Source: Actinomycetes bacterium (GTDB lineage: Bacteria > Actinomycetota > Acidimicrobiia > Acidimicrobiales > UBA8190). Taken from it: a stretch of 8,032 nucleotides of DNA. Below the pieces are notes generated by a model, which did no database searches, had not been told where the DNA came from, and saw only the letters and a program-made list of their open reading frames with translations. The stretch lies in NCBI GenBank assembly GCA_021779775.1, contig JAJYAB010000074.1:1-8032 (forward strand), written 5' to 3'. This document shows positions 1 through 5,836 of the stretch, one piece after another. The position numbers and the translations under genes are program-made. Each line of letters opens with the position of its first letter. The stretch's first letter is position 1.

Positions 1-801
1 GTGGCCGAAGCCACCACCATCGTGGTCAACGGCGACGTGCTGACCGACCTGGACGTGGGGGAGCTGGTGGCCTTCCATCGCAAGAGCGGTGCCGGGGCGA
101 CGATCGCCCTTACCCCGGTCGAGGACCCGTCACGGTACGGTGTCGTACCGACCGACCGGGCGGGACGGGTCCTAGCGTTCGTGGAGAAGCCCCCGCCTGG
201 GCACGCCCCGACGAACCAGATCAATGCCGGCATGTACGTCATCGAGCCGTCGGTGCTCGCCCGTATACCCGCCGGGCGTCGCGTCTCGGTGGAGCGCGAG
301 ACGTTTCCGGAGATGGTGGCCGACGGATCGCTGTTCGCGCTGAGCAGCGGGGCCTACTGGCTCGACACCGGGACGGTGTCCGCCTACCTGCAGGCCAACC
401 GCGACCTGCTCTCGGGCCTCCGGGGCTCGCTACCCGCCCCGGGTGCCCGGGTTATGTCGGACGGGGTCTGGCAGATCGGCCGGGCCGAGACGGGCGGGGC
501 GCGTCTGGTGGTATCGCTGTTGGGTGACGGTGCCAGCTTGGCAGCGGGCTCCGTCGTGACCCGCAGCGTGGTGGGTGCCCGTTGCATCGTGGACGCCGGC
601 TGCACGATCGAAGACTCGGTGCTGCTGCCAGGCGCCCGGATCGGCCGGGGAGCGACCATCGTCGAGTCCGTCGTCGGCGAGGGCGCCCTGGTGGGAGCGC
701 GCGCTCGGATCTGTGACCTGAGCGTGGTGGGCGACCGCCAGGAGATCGAGGCCGGCCGGCGGTTGGCCGGTGAGCGGGTGCCTCCAGGCCCGGTCAGATG
801 A
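1..801 (+). CDS. Sugar-1-phosphate nucleotidyltransferase, probably mannose-1-phosphate guanylyltransferase (5' partial)
   Basis: This enzyme would join a sugar 1-phosphate and an NTP to give an NDP-sugar, probably GDP-mannose, in the cytoplasm. The 266 residues in the window begin inside the catalytic domain: the N-terminal nucleotide loop (LAGGxGTRLRPLT type) is absent, so about 90-100 residues and the true start lie off the left edge, and the GTG at position 1 is an internal valine. Visible motifs are the metal-binding GD (11-12), RYGVV (45-49), VEKP (61-64), NAGMYV (75-80), ETFPEMV (100-106) and YWLDTGT (119-125). Residues from about 172 to 250 form hexapeptide-like repeats (G-x-x-A/C-x-I/V), as in the C-terminal left-handed beta-helix of the family. 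The stop overlaps the next start as ATGA, implying translational coupling. The family is clear; the GDP-mannose assignment rests on overall resemblance and on the Rmd-like gene downstream. Glucose-1-phosphate as substrate cannot be excluded. Confidence 0.85.
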   Translation: MAEATTIVVNGDVLTDLDVGELVAFHRKSGAGATIALTPVEDPSRYGVVPTDRAGRVLAFVEKPPPGHAPTNQINAGMYVIEPSVLARIPAGRRVSVERETFPEMVADGSLFALSSGAYWLDTGTVSAYLQANRDLLSGLRGSLPAPGARVMSDGVWQIGRAETGGARLVVSLLGDGASLAAGSVVTRSVVGARCIVDAGCTIEDSVLLPGARIGRGATIVESVVGEGALVGARARICDLSVVGDRQEIEAGRRLAGERVPPGPVR

Positions 802-1784
802 GCTCCGGCGAGGCCGCCCGGCCAGCACCGCAGCGGGTCCTGGTGACCGGCGGGGCCGGGTTCATCGGTTCGAACCTGGTCGACCGGCTGCTGGCCGAGG
901 GGTATGCCGTCGACGTCGTCGACGACCTGTCGTCGGGGTCGCTGGCCAACCTGGCGGACGCCCGGTCGGGCCACGCCCACGACCTCCAGGTGCACCAGAT
1001 GGACGTCCGGTCGACCGAGCTCGTCGACCTGATCGCCCGCAGGCGTCCGCAGGTCGTGTTCCATCTGGCAGCACAGGCGGATGTCCGGGTGTCGGTGGAG
1101 CGGCCAGTGCTCGACGCCGAGGTGAACATCGTCGGCACCTTGCGCGTCCTCGAGGGCGCCCGTGCCGGCGGAACAAGGCGAGTGGTGTTCGCGGCGAGCG
1201 GGGGAACGTTGTACGGCGAGCCCCATCCTGATGACCTTCCGGTCCGCGAGGCGCAAGCGCACCGCCCCTTGTCTCCCTATGGCGTGTCGAAGAAGGCGGC
1301 TGTCGACTATCTCGTGGCCTACCGCGAGCTCCACGCCGTCGAGTTCTGCGCGCTCGCCCTGGCCAACATCTACGGGCCGCGCCAGGATCCGCACGGGGAA
1401 GCGGGCGTCGTGGCCATCTTCGCCGACCGGTTGGTGCGCGGCGAGCCGCCGACGATCTTCGGCAGCGGCGAGCAGACCCGTGACTTCGTGTTCGTAGACG
1501 ATGCCGTCGACGCCTTCGTCCGGGCAGCCACCCGGGGCGGGGGCCTGCTGCTGAACATCGGCACCGGGCGCCAGGTGTCGGTGAACGAGCTGGCCCAGGC
1601 CATGGCTGGGGCAGCGGGATCGTCCCTTTCCCCCACATATGCCCCAGCTCGGGCAGGCGAGCTGCTGCACAGCGCCCTCGATCCGGAGCGGGCGGGCATC
1701 CACCTGGGGTGGCGGTCGTGGACCGAGCTGGCCGACGGGGTGCGTGCCGTGCTCGACGACGTGCGACGTCGCCAGACCGGCTAG
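798..1784 (+). CDS. NAD-dependent sugar-nucleotide epimerase/dehydratase (extended SDR, UDP-glucose 4-epimerase-like)
   Basis: A 328-residue extended short-chain dehydrogenase, the usual length for GalE-type enzymes, which interconvert NDP-hexoses through an NAD-bound 4-keto intermediate. The Rossmann loop TGGAGFIGS is at 17-25 and the adenine-ribose-binding acidic residue lies in VDDLSSG (41-47). FHLAAQ is at 88-93, the catalytic Ser lies in AASGGTLYG (132-140), and the YxxxK pair is Y161/K165 in YGVSKK. NIYGPRQ (190-196) and RDFVFVDDAVDAF (228-240) are typical of this group. The ATG shares bases with the preceding stop (ATGA), and no clear Shine-Dalgarno is visible, so translation is probably coupled. 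The first 12 residues precede the beta-1 strand and are likely a short disordered tail. The gene ends 23 bp from the convergent cofE stop, with no obvious terminator hairpin between them. Fold and chemistry are secure; the exact sugar is not, and other 4-epimerases or a decarboxylase/dehydratase relative remain possible. Confidence 0.85.
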   Translation: MSSGEAARPAPQRVLVTGGAGFIGSNLVDRLLAEGYAVDVVDDLSSGSLANLADARSGHAHDLQVHQMDVRSTELVDLIARRRPQVVFHLAAQADVRVSVERPVLDAEVNIVGTLRVLEGARAGGTRRVVFAASGGTLYGEPHPDDLPVREAQAHRPLSPYGVSKKAAVDYLVAYRELHAVEFCALALANIYGPRQDPHGEAGVVAIFADRLVRGEPPTIFGSGEQTRDFVFVDDAVDAFVRAATRGGGLLLNIGTGRQVSVNELAQAMAGAAGSSLSPTYAPARAGELLHSALDPERAGIHLGWRSWTELADGVRAVLDDVRRRQTG

Positions 1785-1807
1785 GCGCTCGGGTCGGACC
1801 GCAACCG

Positions 1808-2563
1808 TCAGCGGAACAGATCCTCGGCCGGGGGCCGGACGACTTCGTCGGTCACCGATCCGCGCCGGAGCCATTGGCAGGGCACGCCGCGCACGATGGC
1901 CGCCGGGATGCCGGTGGCCTTGCCCATCACCAGCTCCGCCGCTCCGGCGATCTCGTCGGCTACGCACACCTCGGTGGCGAGCAACGGCTGACCGAGCGCG
2001 TCGGCCGTGCCACGCAGGTCGACGACGGCTGCGATGCCCGCACAACCGATAGCGACGTCGGTGACGCCCCGCCGCCAGGTCCGGCCGAAGGTGTCCGACA
2101 CGACGACTGCGACGTCGATGCGGCGGCGGGCGACGATGACATCGCGGATCCTCCTTGCCGAGCGGTCGGCGTCCTCGGGGAGCAGGGTGGCGAAGCCCTC
2201 GTCCACGTTGGACAGGTCCACACCGGCGTTGGCGCAGACGAAGCCGTGACGGGTCTCGGTGATGAGCAGATCACCCCGCCGGCGTAGTACCCGCACCGAC
2301 TGCGACTCGACCAGTCGCCGGCGTCCGACGGTGTCGCCGTGGTCGAGGGGAACCAGCCGGCCTTCGGCCTTCGACACCACCTTCTGGGTGACGACCAGGA
2401 CGTCACCGTCGGCCAGCGGGGCTGCGTCGGCCAACACGCCCGCCAGGTCGTCTCCGGGGTGGATGGCTCCGATCCCGGTCACTGCCAGCACCGTCAACGC
2501 CGGCGGATCGGCGGAATGCTCTGCCGCAGGTGGATGTCCGGCAGGTCTCACCCCGTCAGGCAA
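1808..2563 (-). CDS. cofE: Coenzyme F420-0:L-glutamate ligase, stand-alone CofE
   Basis: CofE adds gamma-linked glutamates to F420-0 using GTP and divalent metal, the last step of F420 biosynthesis in the cytoplasm. The 251 residues match the single-domain archaeal CofE length. Family signatures seen are VVTQKVVSKAEGR (57-69), GFVCANAGVDLSNVD (107-121), SDTFGRTWRRG (156-166) followed by TDVAIGCAG (168-176), ADEIAGAAELVMGK (202-215) and a C-terminal RPPAEDLFR. Mycobacterial FbiB has this domain fused to a C-terminal FMN nitroreductase-like domain; here the stop falls right after the DLFR motif, so that domain is missing. The start is taken as TTG at 2563-2561 because a GGAGGG lies 8 nt upstream; a GTG four codons later (2551-2549) is the alternative. 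The first 20 or so residues (Pro/Ala-rich) are not part of the conserved core. It overlaps the end of cofD by 8 bp, so the two form an operon. Confidence 0.93.
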   Translation of the reverse strand: MPDGVRPAGHPPAAEHSADPPALTVLAVTGIGAIHPGDDLAGVLADAAPLADGDVLVVTQKVVSKAEGRLVPLDHGDTVGRRRLVESQSVRVLRRRGDLLITETRHGFVCANAGVDLSNVDEGFATLLPEDADRSARRIRDVIVARRRIDVAVVVSDTFGRTWRRGVTDVAIGCAGIAAVVDLRGTADALGQPLLATEVCVADEIAGAAELVMGKATGIPAAIVRGVPCQWLRRGSVTDEVVRPPAEDLFR

Positions 2564-3512
2564 GGTGGGAACCCTCCGAGGTGGGATGCCCGGCGGCGCT
2601 GAGCACGGTCCGTGCCAGACGGGCAGCGCGCTCGGGGTCGCTCATGATCGTCGGCGCGACCACGCAGCGCAGGCCGGCCGCTCGCACACCGCCGGCCAGG
2701 GCGGCATCAGCCTCGTCGATCACCAGGGTGCCGGCGATGCCGGCATACAGGCGGGCCACCCCCACGGCGGACACCTCGTGGCCCAGCTCCCCGAGCAACC
2801 GGTCGGCCGGGCCCTTCAGGGCAGCCCCGGCGACGATCGGGGACACGGCGACGACGGTCTCGCGGCGATCGGTCAAGGCGTCGGCGATCCCCGGGACGGC
2901 GAGCGGTGGCCCGATGGAGAGCAGCGGGTTCGACGGGCACAGCACCACGGTGGTTGCCGCGCCGATCGCCTCGAGCACGCCGGGGGCTGGTCGTGCTGCG
3001 GCCGCCCCGGCGAACCGCAGGGAGGAGACGGCGACAGCATGTCGCCGCCCGACGAAGTACTCCTGGAACCCGACCTCCGGCCCGTTGCGCAGGGTCAGTT
3101 TGGTACGCACCGGGTCGTCGGCCATGGGAAGGACCCGGGTCACCACGCCCAGTGCCGACGCGAGCTCCGCTGTCGCTTCGGACAGCGTCGCCCCTGCAGC
3201 GAGCCGGCTGGTGCGCAGCAGGTGTGTTGCCAGGTCACGGTCGCCCAAGCGGAACCAGGAATCTCCCCCGATGGCCGCCAGACGGTCCATGACGACCCAC
3301 GACTCGCCGGACAGCCCCCACCCGCGCTCGTCGTCGGACAGGCCAGCCAGCGTGTAGAGGACGGTGTCGATGTCAGGGCTGATGTGGAGGCCGTGGAGCT
3401 CGATGTCGTCGCCGGTGTTGACCACGGCGGTCACCTGGTCGGGCGGGACGATCCGGACCAAGCCCCGCAGCAGGCGGGCGGCGCCCACCCCCCCGGCCAA
3501 CGCAGTGATCAT
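2556..3512 (-). CDS. cofD: 2-phospho-L-lactate transferase CofD / FbiA (F420 biosynthesis)
   Basis: CofD (FbiA in actinobacteria) transfers a phospho-carboxylate moiety from an activated guanosine carrier to the deazaflavin Fo, giving F420-0 or, with a phosphoenolpyruvate-derived donor, dehydro-F420-0. The 318-residue length is normal. Signatures are the N-terminal GGVGAARLLRGL (7-18), NTGDDIELHGLHISPDIDT (32-50), WGLSGES (65-71), WFRLGDRDLATHLLRT (86-101), ADDPVRT (131-137), FQEYFVGRR (149-157), LCPSNPLLSIGP (191-202) and SPIVAGAALKGPA (224-236). The ATG at 3512-3510 starts directly at the beta-strand before GGVG, so nothing is missing. No Shine-Dalgarno precedes it; a TANNNT hexamer at the right distance suggests a leaderless transcript. 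It is the first gene of a cofD-cofE operon. The donor-making enzyme (CofC/FbiD) and the Fo synthase are not in the window, so they must be elsewhere. Confidence 0.95.
   Translation of the reverse strand: MITALAGGVGAARLLRGLVRIVPPDQVTAVVNTGDDIELHGLHISPDIDTVLYTLAGLSDDERGWGLSGESWVVMDRLAAIGGDSWFRLGDRDLATHLLRTSRLAAGATLSEATAELASALGVVTRVLPMADDPVRTKLTLRNGPEVGFQEYFVGRRHAVAVSSLRFAGAAAARPAPGVLEAIGAATTVVLCPSNPLLSIGPPLAVPGIADALTDRRETVVAVSPIVAGAALKGPADRLLGELGHEVSAVGVARLYAGIAGTLVIDEADAALAGGVRAAGLRCVVAPTIMSDPERAARLARTVLSAAGHPTSEGSHLA
2572..2577 (-). promoter_or_regulatory. Ribosome binding site of cofE
   Basis: GGAGGG on the minus strand, inside the last codons of cofD, ends 8 nt before the TTG at 2563. It supports TTG rather than the GTG at 2551 as the cofE start, since the GTG would sit 20 nt from this site. 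Confidence 0.6.
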
Positions 3513-3519
3513 GGGGAGC

Positions 3520-3525
3520 AGGCTA
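3520..3525 (-). promoter_or_regulatory. Putative -10 box (TAGCCT) of a leaderless cofD promoter
   Basis: On the minus strand TAGCCT fits the actinobacterial -10 pattern TANNNT, and its last T is 8 nt before the A of the cofD ATG. Transcription would therefore start at or within a base or two of the start codon. This agrees with the absence of a Shine-Dalgarno. No convincing -35 box is seen in the GC-rich bases upstream, which is common for this promoter type. Confidence 0.4.
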
Positions 3526-3543
3526 ACGGGCGGCTCGGCCGGG

Positions 3544-3577
3544 CCGGGAGCCTGAGCTCGGTGTGCAAGGCTCCCGG
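3544..3577 (+). repeat. Perfect 9-bp inverted repeat enclosing the glycosyltransferase start
   Basis: CCGGGAGCC at 3544-3552 is the exact reverse complement of GGCTCCCGG at 3569-3577, with a 16-nt loop between. The left arm contains GGGAG (3546-3550), the only plausible Shine-Dalgarno for the GTG at 3561, and the loop contains that GTG. The RNA hairpin could hide both, or the DNA could be a dyad operator in the divergent region. It has no T-run, so it is not a standard intrinsic terminator. A shorter upstream arm, GGCTC at 3532-3536, could compete for GAGCC at 3548-3552. The symmetry is seen directly; any regulatory role is inference. Confidence 0.5.
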
Positions 3578-4736
3578 GGTGCCCGCTGAGCCGCTACACC
3601 AATCCCAGCTGGCCGTGGCGGTGGACGCTACCGCGTTGCTTGGCGTGCGGACGGGGGTGGGGCGGTTCGTGGAGGGCGCCCTCGGGGCATTGGCCGGCGT
3701 CAGCACCGTCACGTTGTCGGCGTTCGCCGTGTCGTGGCGCCGTCGCCGTCGCCTGCCGGGCCTGCTGCCGCCTGGGGTGGTCGCCCGGCAGCGCGCCATG
3801 CCGGCCAGGCCGCTGCATGCTGCATGGGGACGGGGCTCGCTGCCGCCAGCGGAGTGGTTCCTCGGGCCGGTCGACGTCGTGCACGGGACCAATTTCGTGG
3901 TGCCGCCCACCCGGCGGGCGGCCCGTGTGGTGACCGTCCATGACCTGACGCCCGTCCGCTTCCCGGAGCTGTGCGATCCGGCGAGCTTGGCCTTCCCGGG
4001 TTTGGTCCGGCGGGCTGTGGCCGCTGGGGCTTGGGTGCACACGCCGTCGGCCTTCGTGGCTGGCGAGGTGATGGAGGCGTTCGGCGCTCCTGCCGAGCGG
4101 GTACGGGCCGTCCACCACGGCATCCCGCGGCTGTGGTTGCCATCGCCAGATGATTCGAGCGGTGGGGCACCGGTCGCCCTGCCAGCCGGATGCCGGAGGA
4201 TCGTGCTGGCTATCGGCACGGTGGAGCCTCGTAAGGACTATCCGGGGCTGGTGGCCGCTTTCGAGCAGGTGGCTGCCGCCCGGCCTGACGTTGCTCTCGT
4301 GGTGGCTGGCCCCGACGGATGGGGCTCCGAGCAGCTGCGTCAGGTGCTCGCTGCATCACCGGCGCGCCACCAGGTGGTCCGAGCCGGCTATGTGCCCGAG
4401 CAGCAGCTCGGTGCGCTCCTGGCATCGGCCGCGGTGCTGGCCTACCCGTCGCGCTATGAAGGGTTCGGCTTCCCTCCGCTCGAGGCGATGCAGGCAGGGG
4501 TGCCGGTGGTGGCGACAGCCGCCGGGGCGGTCGGTGAGGTGGTCGGCGACGCTGGGCTGCTCGTTCCCCCGGGCGACCCCGACGCCCTGGCGGACGCACT
4601 GGCTTGCGCGCTCGACGATGACGACCGCCGTGCCTCGCTGGTGGCGGCCGGTCGCCGGCGGGCGGCGGCGTTCACCTGGGAGGCATGTGCCGGCGGCTTG
4701 AGTAGGCTCTATGCCGAAGCGGCAGCCGACCGGTGA
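3561..4736 (+). CDS. GT4-family glycosyltransferase (first of three)
   Basis: A cytoplasmic or membrane-associated retaining glycosyltransferase of GT-B fold, 391 residues from the chosen start, that moves a sugar from an NDP-sugar to a glycan or lipid acceptor. The core begins at LAVAVDATALLGVRTGVGRF (17-36), the usual first strand and glycine loop. HGTNF (109-113) and VHDLTP (126-131) follow in the acceptor-side domain. The donor-side domain carries GTVEPRKDYPGLV (219-231) and the EX7E motif E300-E308 in YEGFGFPPLEAM. No signal peptide or membrane segment is evident. The reading frame stays open upstream to 2259, but that part is antisense to cofD and cofE and is not protein-like. GTG 3561 is chosen because GGGAG lies 10 nt upstream; GTG 3579 (AAGG 8 nt upstream) is nearly as good and would drop six residues. 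The stop overlaps the next start by 4 nt (GTGA). Donor and acceptor are unknown; GDP-mannose is a guess from context. Confidence 0.85.
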   Translation: MCKAPGVPAEPLHQSQLAVAVDATALLGVRTGVGRFVEGALGALAGVSTVTLSAFAVSWRRRRRLPGLLPPGVVARQRAMPARPLHAAWGRGSLPPAEWFLGPVDVVHGTNFVVPPTRRAARVVTVHDLTPVRFPELCDPASLAFPGLVRRAVAAGAWVHTPSAFVAGEVMEAFGAPAERVRAVHHGIPRLWLPSPDDSSGGAPVALPAGCRRIVLAIGTVEPRKDYPGLVAAFEQVAAARPDVALVVAGPDGWGSEQLRQVLAASPARHQVVRAGYVPEQQLGALLASAAVLAYPSRYEGFGFPPLEAMQAGVPVVATAAGAVGEVVGDAGLLVPPGDPDALADALACALDDDDRRASLVAAGRRRAAAFTWEACAGGLSRLYAEAAADR

Positions 4737-5836
4737 GCCTTCAGGTGCTCGTCGTCCCCGAGCAGCTTCGCCGCGCGGTCCCAGGAGGCATCGGCACCTA
4801 CGCCGCCGGGCTCCTCGGCGGTCTCAGGGATCTCGACGGCCAGCGGCCGCTGCCGGCGATCGGCGTGTACGCGAGCCGCCGGCCCGGCGGTGCTGGTGCG
4901 GGCCCGGATCCGCTGGAGTCGTTCGGGTTCCCGGTGACCACGTCGCGCCTCCCGGGGCTGGCCCTGACCCGCGCGTGGGATCGCGGGCTGGTCCACGCGC
5001 CCGCCCGCGGTGGGGTGGTCCACGCGGTGTCGCTGGCTGCCCCGCCGGTGCGGGCGGCGCACCTGGTCGGGACGGTGCATGACCTGTTGTGGCGAAGCAC
5101 GCCCGACGCGTTCCCGCCCCGGGGACGCCACTGGCACGAGGCGGCGCTACGTCGTCTCCTGCGCCGAGCGGCGGGCTTCGTCGTGCCGTCGGCCGTGGTA
5201 GCCCAGGAGCTGGTGGCGGCCGGGGCGCCTCCCGACGGCGTGCACATCGTCGAGCCAGGATGCGACCATCTGCCGGCCCCCGACCACCGTGGTGCCGAGC
5301 GTGTGCTTGCCACGCTCGGAGTCGGTGGCCCGTTCCTGCTGTCGGTCGGCACCATCGAGCCTCGCAAGAACCTGCAGCGCGTGGTGGCCGCCTACCGTGC
5401 CGCTCTGCCCCAGCTGCCGGAGCGCTGGCCGCTCGTGGTCGTCGGTCCGGTCGGCTGGGCCGCCGGCGGAGGCTTCGCCGCTACGGAGGGGGTCGTGGCG
5501 GTTGGACGTGTGGACCCCGGGGTGCTGGCTGCCTTGTACGCCAGCGCTCGGGTGCTGGCCTACGTGCCGCTGGCCGAAGGGTACGGGTTGCCGCCGGTGG
5601 AGGCCATGCGGGCTGGTGCGCCGGTGGTGTCGAGCAGGGCGTTGCCTTCGGTCCAGGGAGCGGCGCTCGAGGTGGATCCCCGCGACGTGGCTGGCATTGC
5701 CGAAGCGCTGGTGGTCGGGGCTGTTGACGGGCCCGAGCGGCGCCGCCTGGTGGAGGTGGGCACGGCACGGGTCAAGGGGCTGACGTGGAAGGTGGCCGCC
5801 GAAGGGCACCTGGCGGTGTGGGAGGCGCTCGGATGA
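4733..5836 (+). CDS. GT4-family glycosyltransferase (second of three)
   Basis: A 367-residue GT-B glycosyltransferase, a diverged relative of both neighbours. The N-terminal glycine loop is PGGIGTYAAGLL (17-28). VHDLLW (115-120) marks the acceptor-side domain. GTIEPRKNLQRVV (206-218) and the EX7E motif E282-E290 in AEGYGLPPVEAM form the donor site. Its N-terminal domain shows less obvious likeness to the first and third enzymes, and the segment after the EX7E helix (PSVQGAALEVDP, 305-316) is a few residues shorter than the usual GDAGLLV-type stretch, though no catalytic residue looks lost. The GTG start lies inside the end of the preceding gene (GTGA overlap) with only a weak Shine-Dalgarno, so it probably depends on coupled translation. 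The end overlaps the next ATG in the same way. Sugar donor and acceptor cannot be read from the sequence. Confidence 0.85.
   Translation: MSLQVLVVPEQLRRAVPGGIGTYAAGLLGGLRDLDGQRPLPAIGVYASRRPGGAGAGPDPLESFGFPVTTSRLPGLALTRAWDRGLVHAPARGGVVHAVSLAAPPVRAAHLVGTVHDLLWRSTPDAFPPRGRHWHEAALRRLLRRAAGFVVPSAVVAQELVAAGAPPDGVHIVEPGCDHLPAPDHRGAERVLATLGVGGPFLLSVGTIEPRKNLQRVVAAYRAALPQLPERWPLVVVGPVGWAAGGGFAATEGVVAVGRVDPGVLAALYASARVLAYVPLAEGYGLPPVEAMRAGAPVVSSRALPSVQGAALEVDPRDVAGIAEALVVGAVDGPERRRLVEVGTARVKGLTWKVAAEGHLAVWEALG
5821..5825 (+). promoter_or_regulatory. Ribosome binding site of the third glycosyltransferase
   Basis: GGAGG ends 7 nt before the ATG at 5833, inside the last codons of the previous gene. It decides the start: the frame is open back to 5785, but the ATGA overlap with this site is the natural initiation point. 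A second ATG at 5848 has no comparable site. Confidence 0.65.

Noticed and set aside
1..801. Reading the first gene as CofC/FbiD, the guanylyltransferase of F420 synthesis, because cofD and cofE are near
   Set aside because: CofC is a short MobA-like protein. This gene has sugar-nucleotidyltransferase motifs (VEKP, NAGMYV, YWLDTGT) and a hexapeptide-repeat C-terminus.
1785..1807. A bidirectional terminator between the convergent epimerase and cofE genes
   Set aside because: The 23 bp contain only a 4-bp symmetry (GGTC/GACC) with a one-base centre and no T-tract.
384..2045. A 553-codon open frame on the minus strand, antisense to the nucleotidyltransferase and epimerase genes
   Set aside because: Its peptide is Arg/Gly/Pro/His-rich with no recognisable domain, and the opposite strand encodes two clear enzymes. 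Long antisense frames are expected at this GC content.
2259..3560. A 434-codon in-frame upstream extension of the first glycosyltransferase
   Set aside because: It lies antisense to cofE and cofD, whose family motifs are unmistakable. The extension is low-complexity and lacks motifs; the glycosyltransferase fold begins only near 3609.
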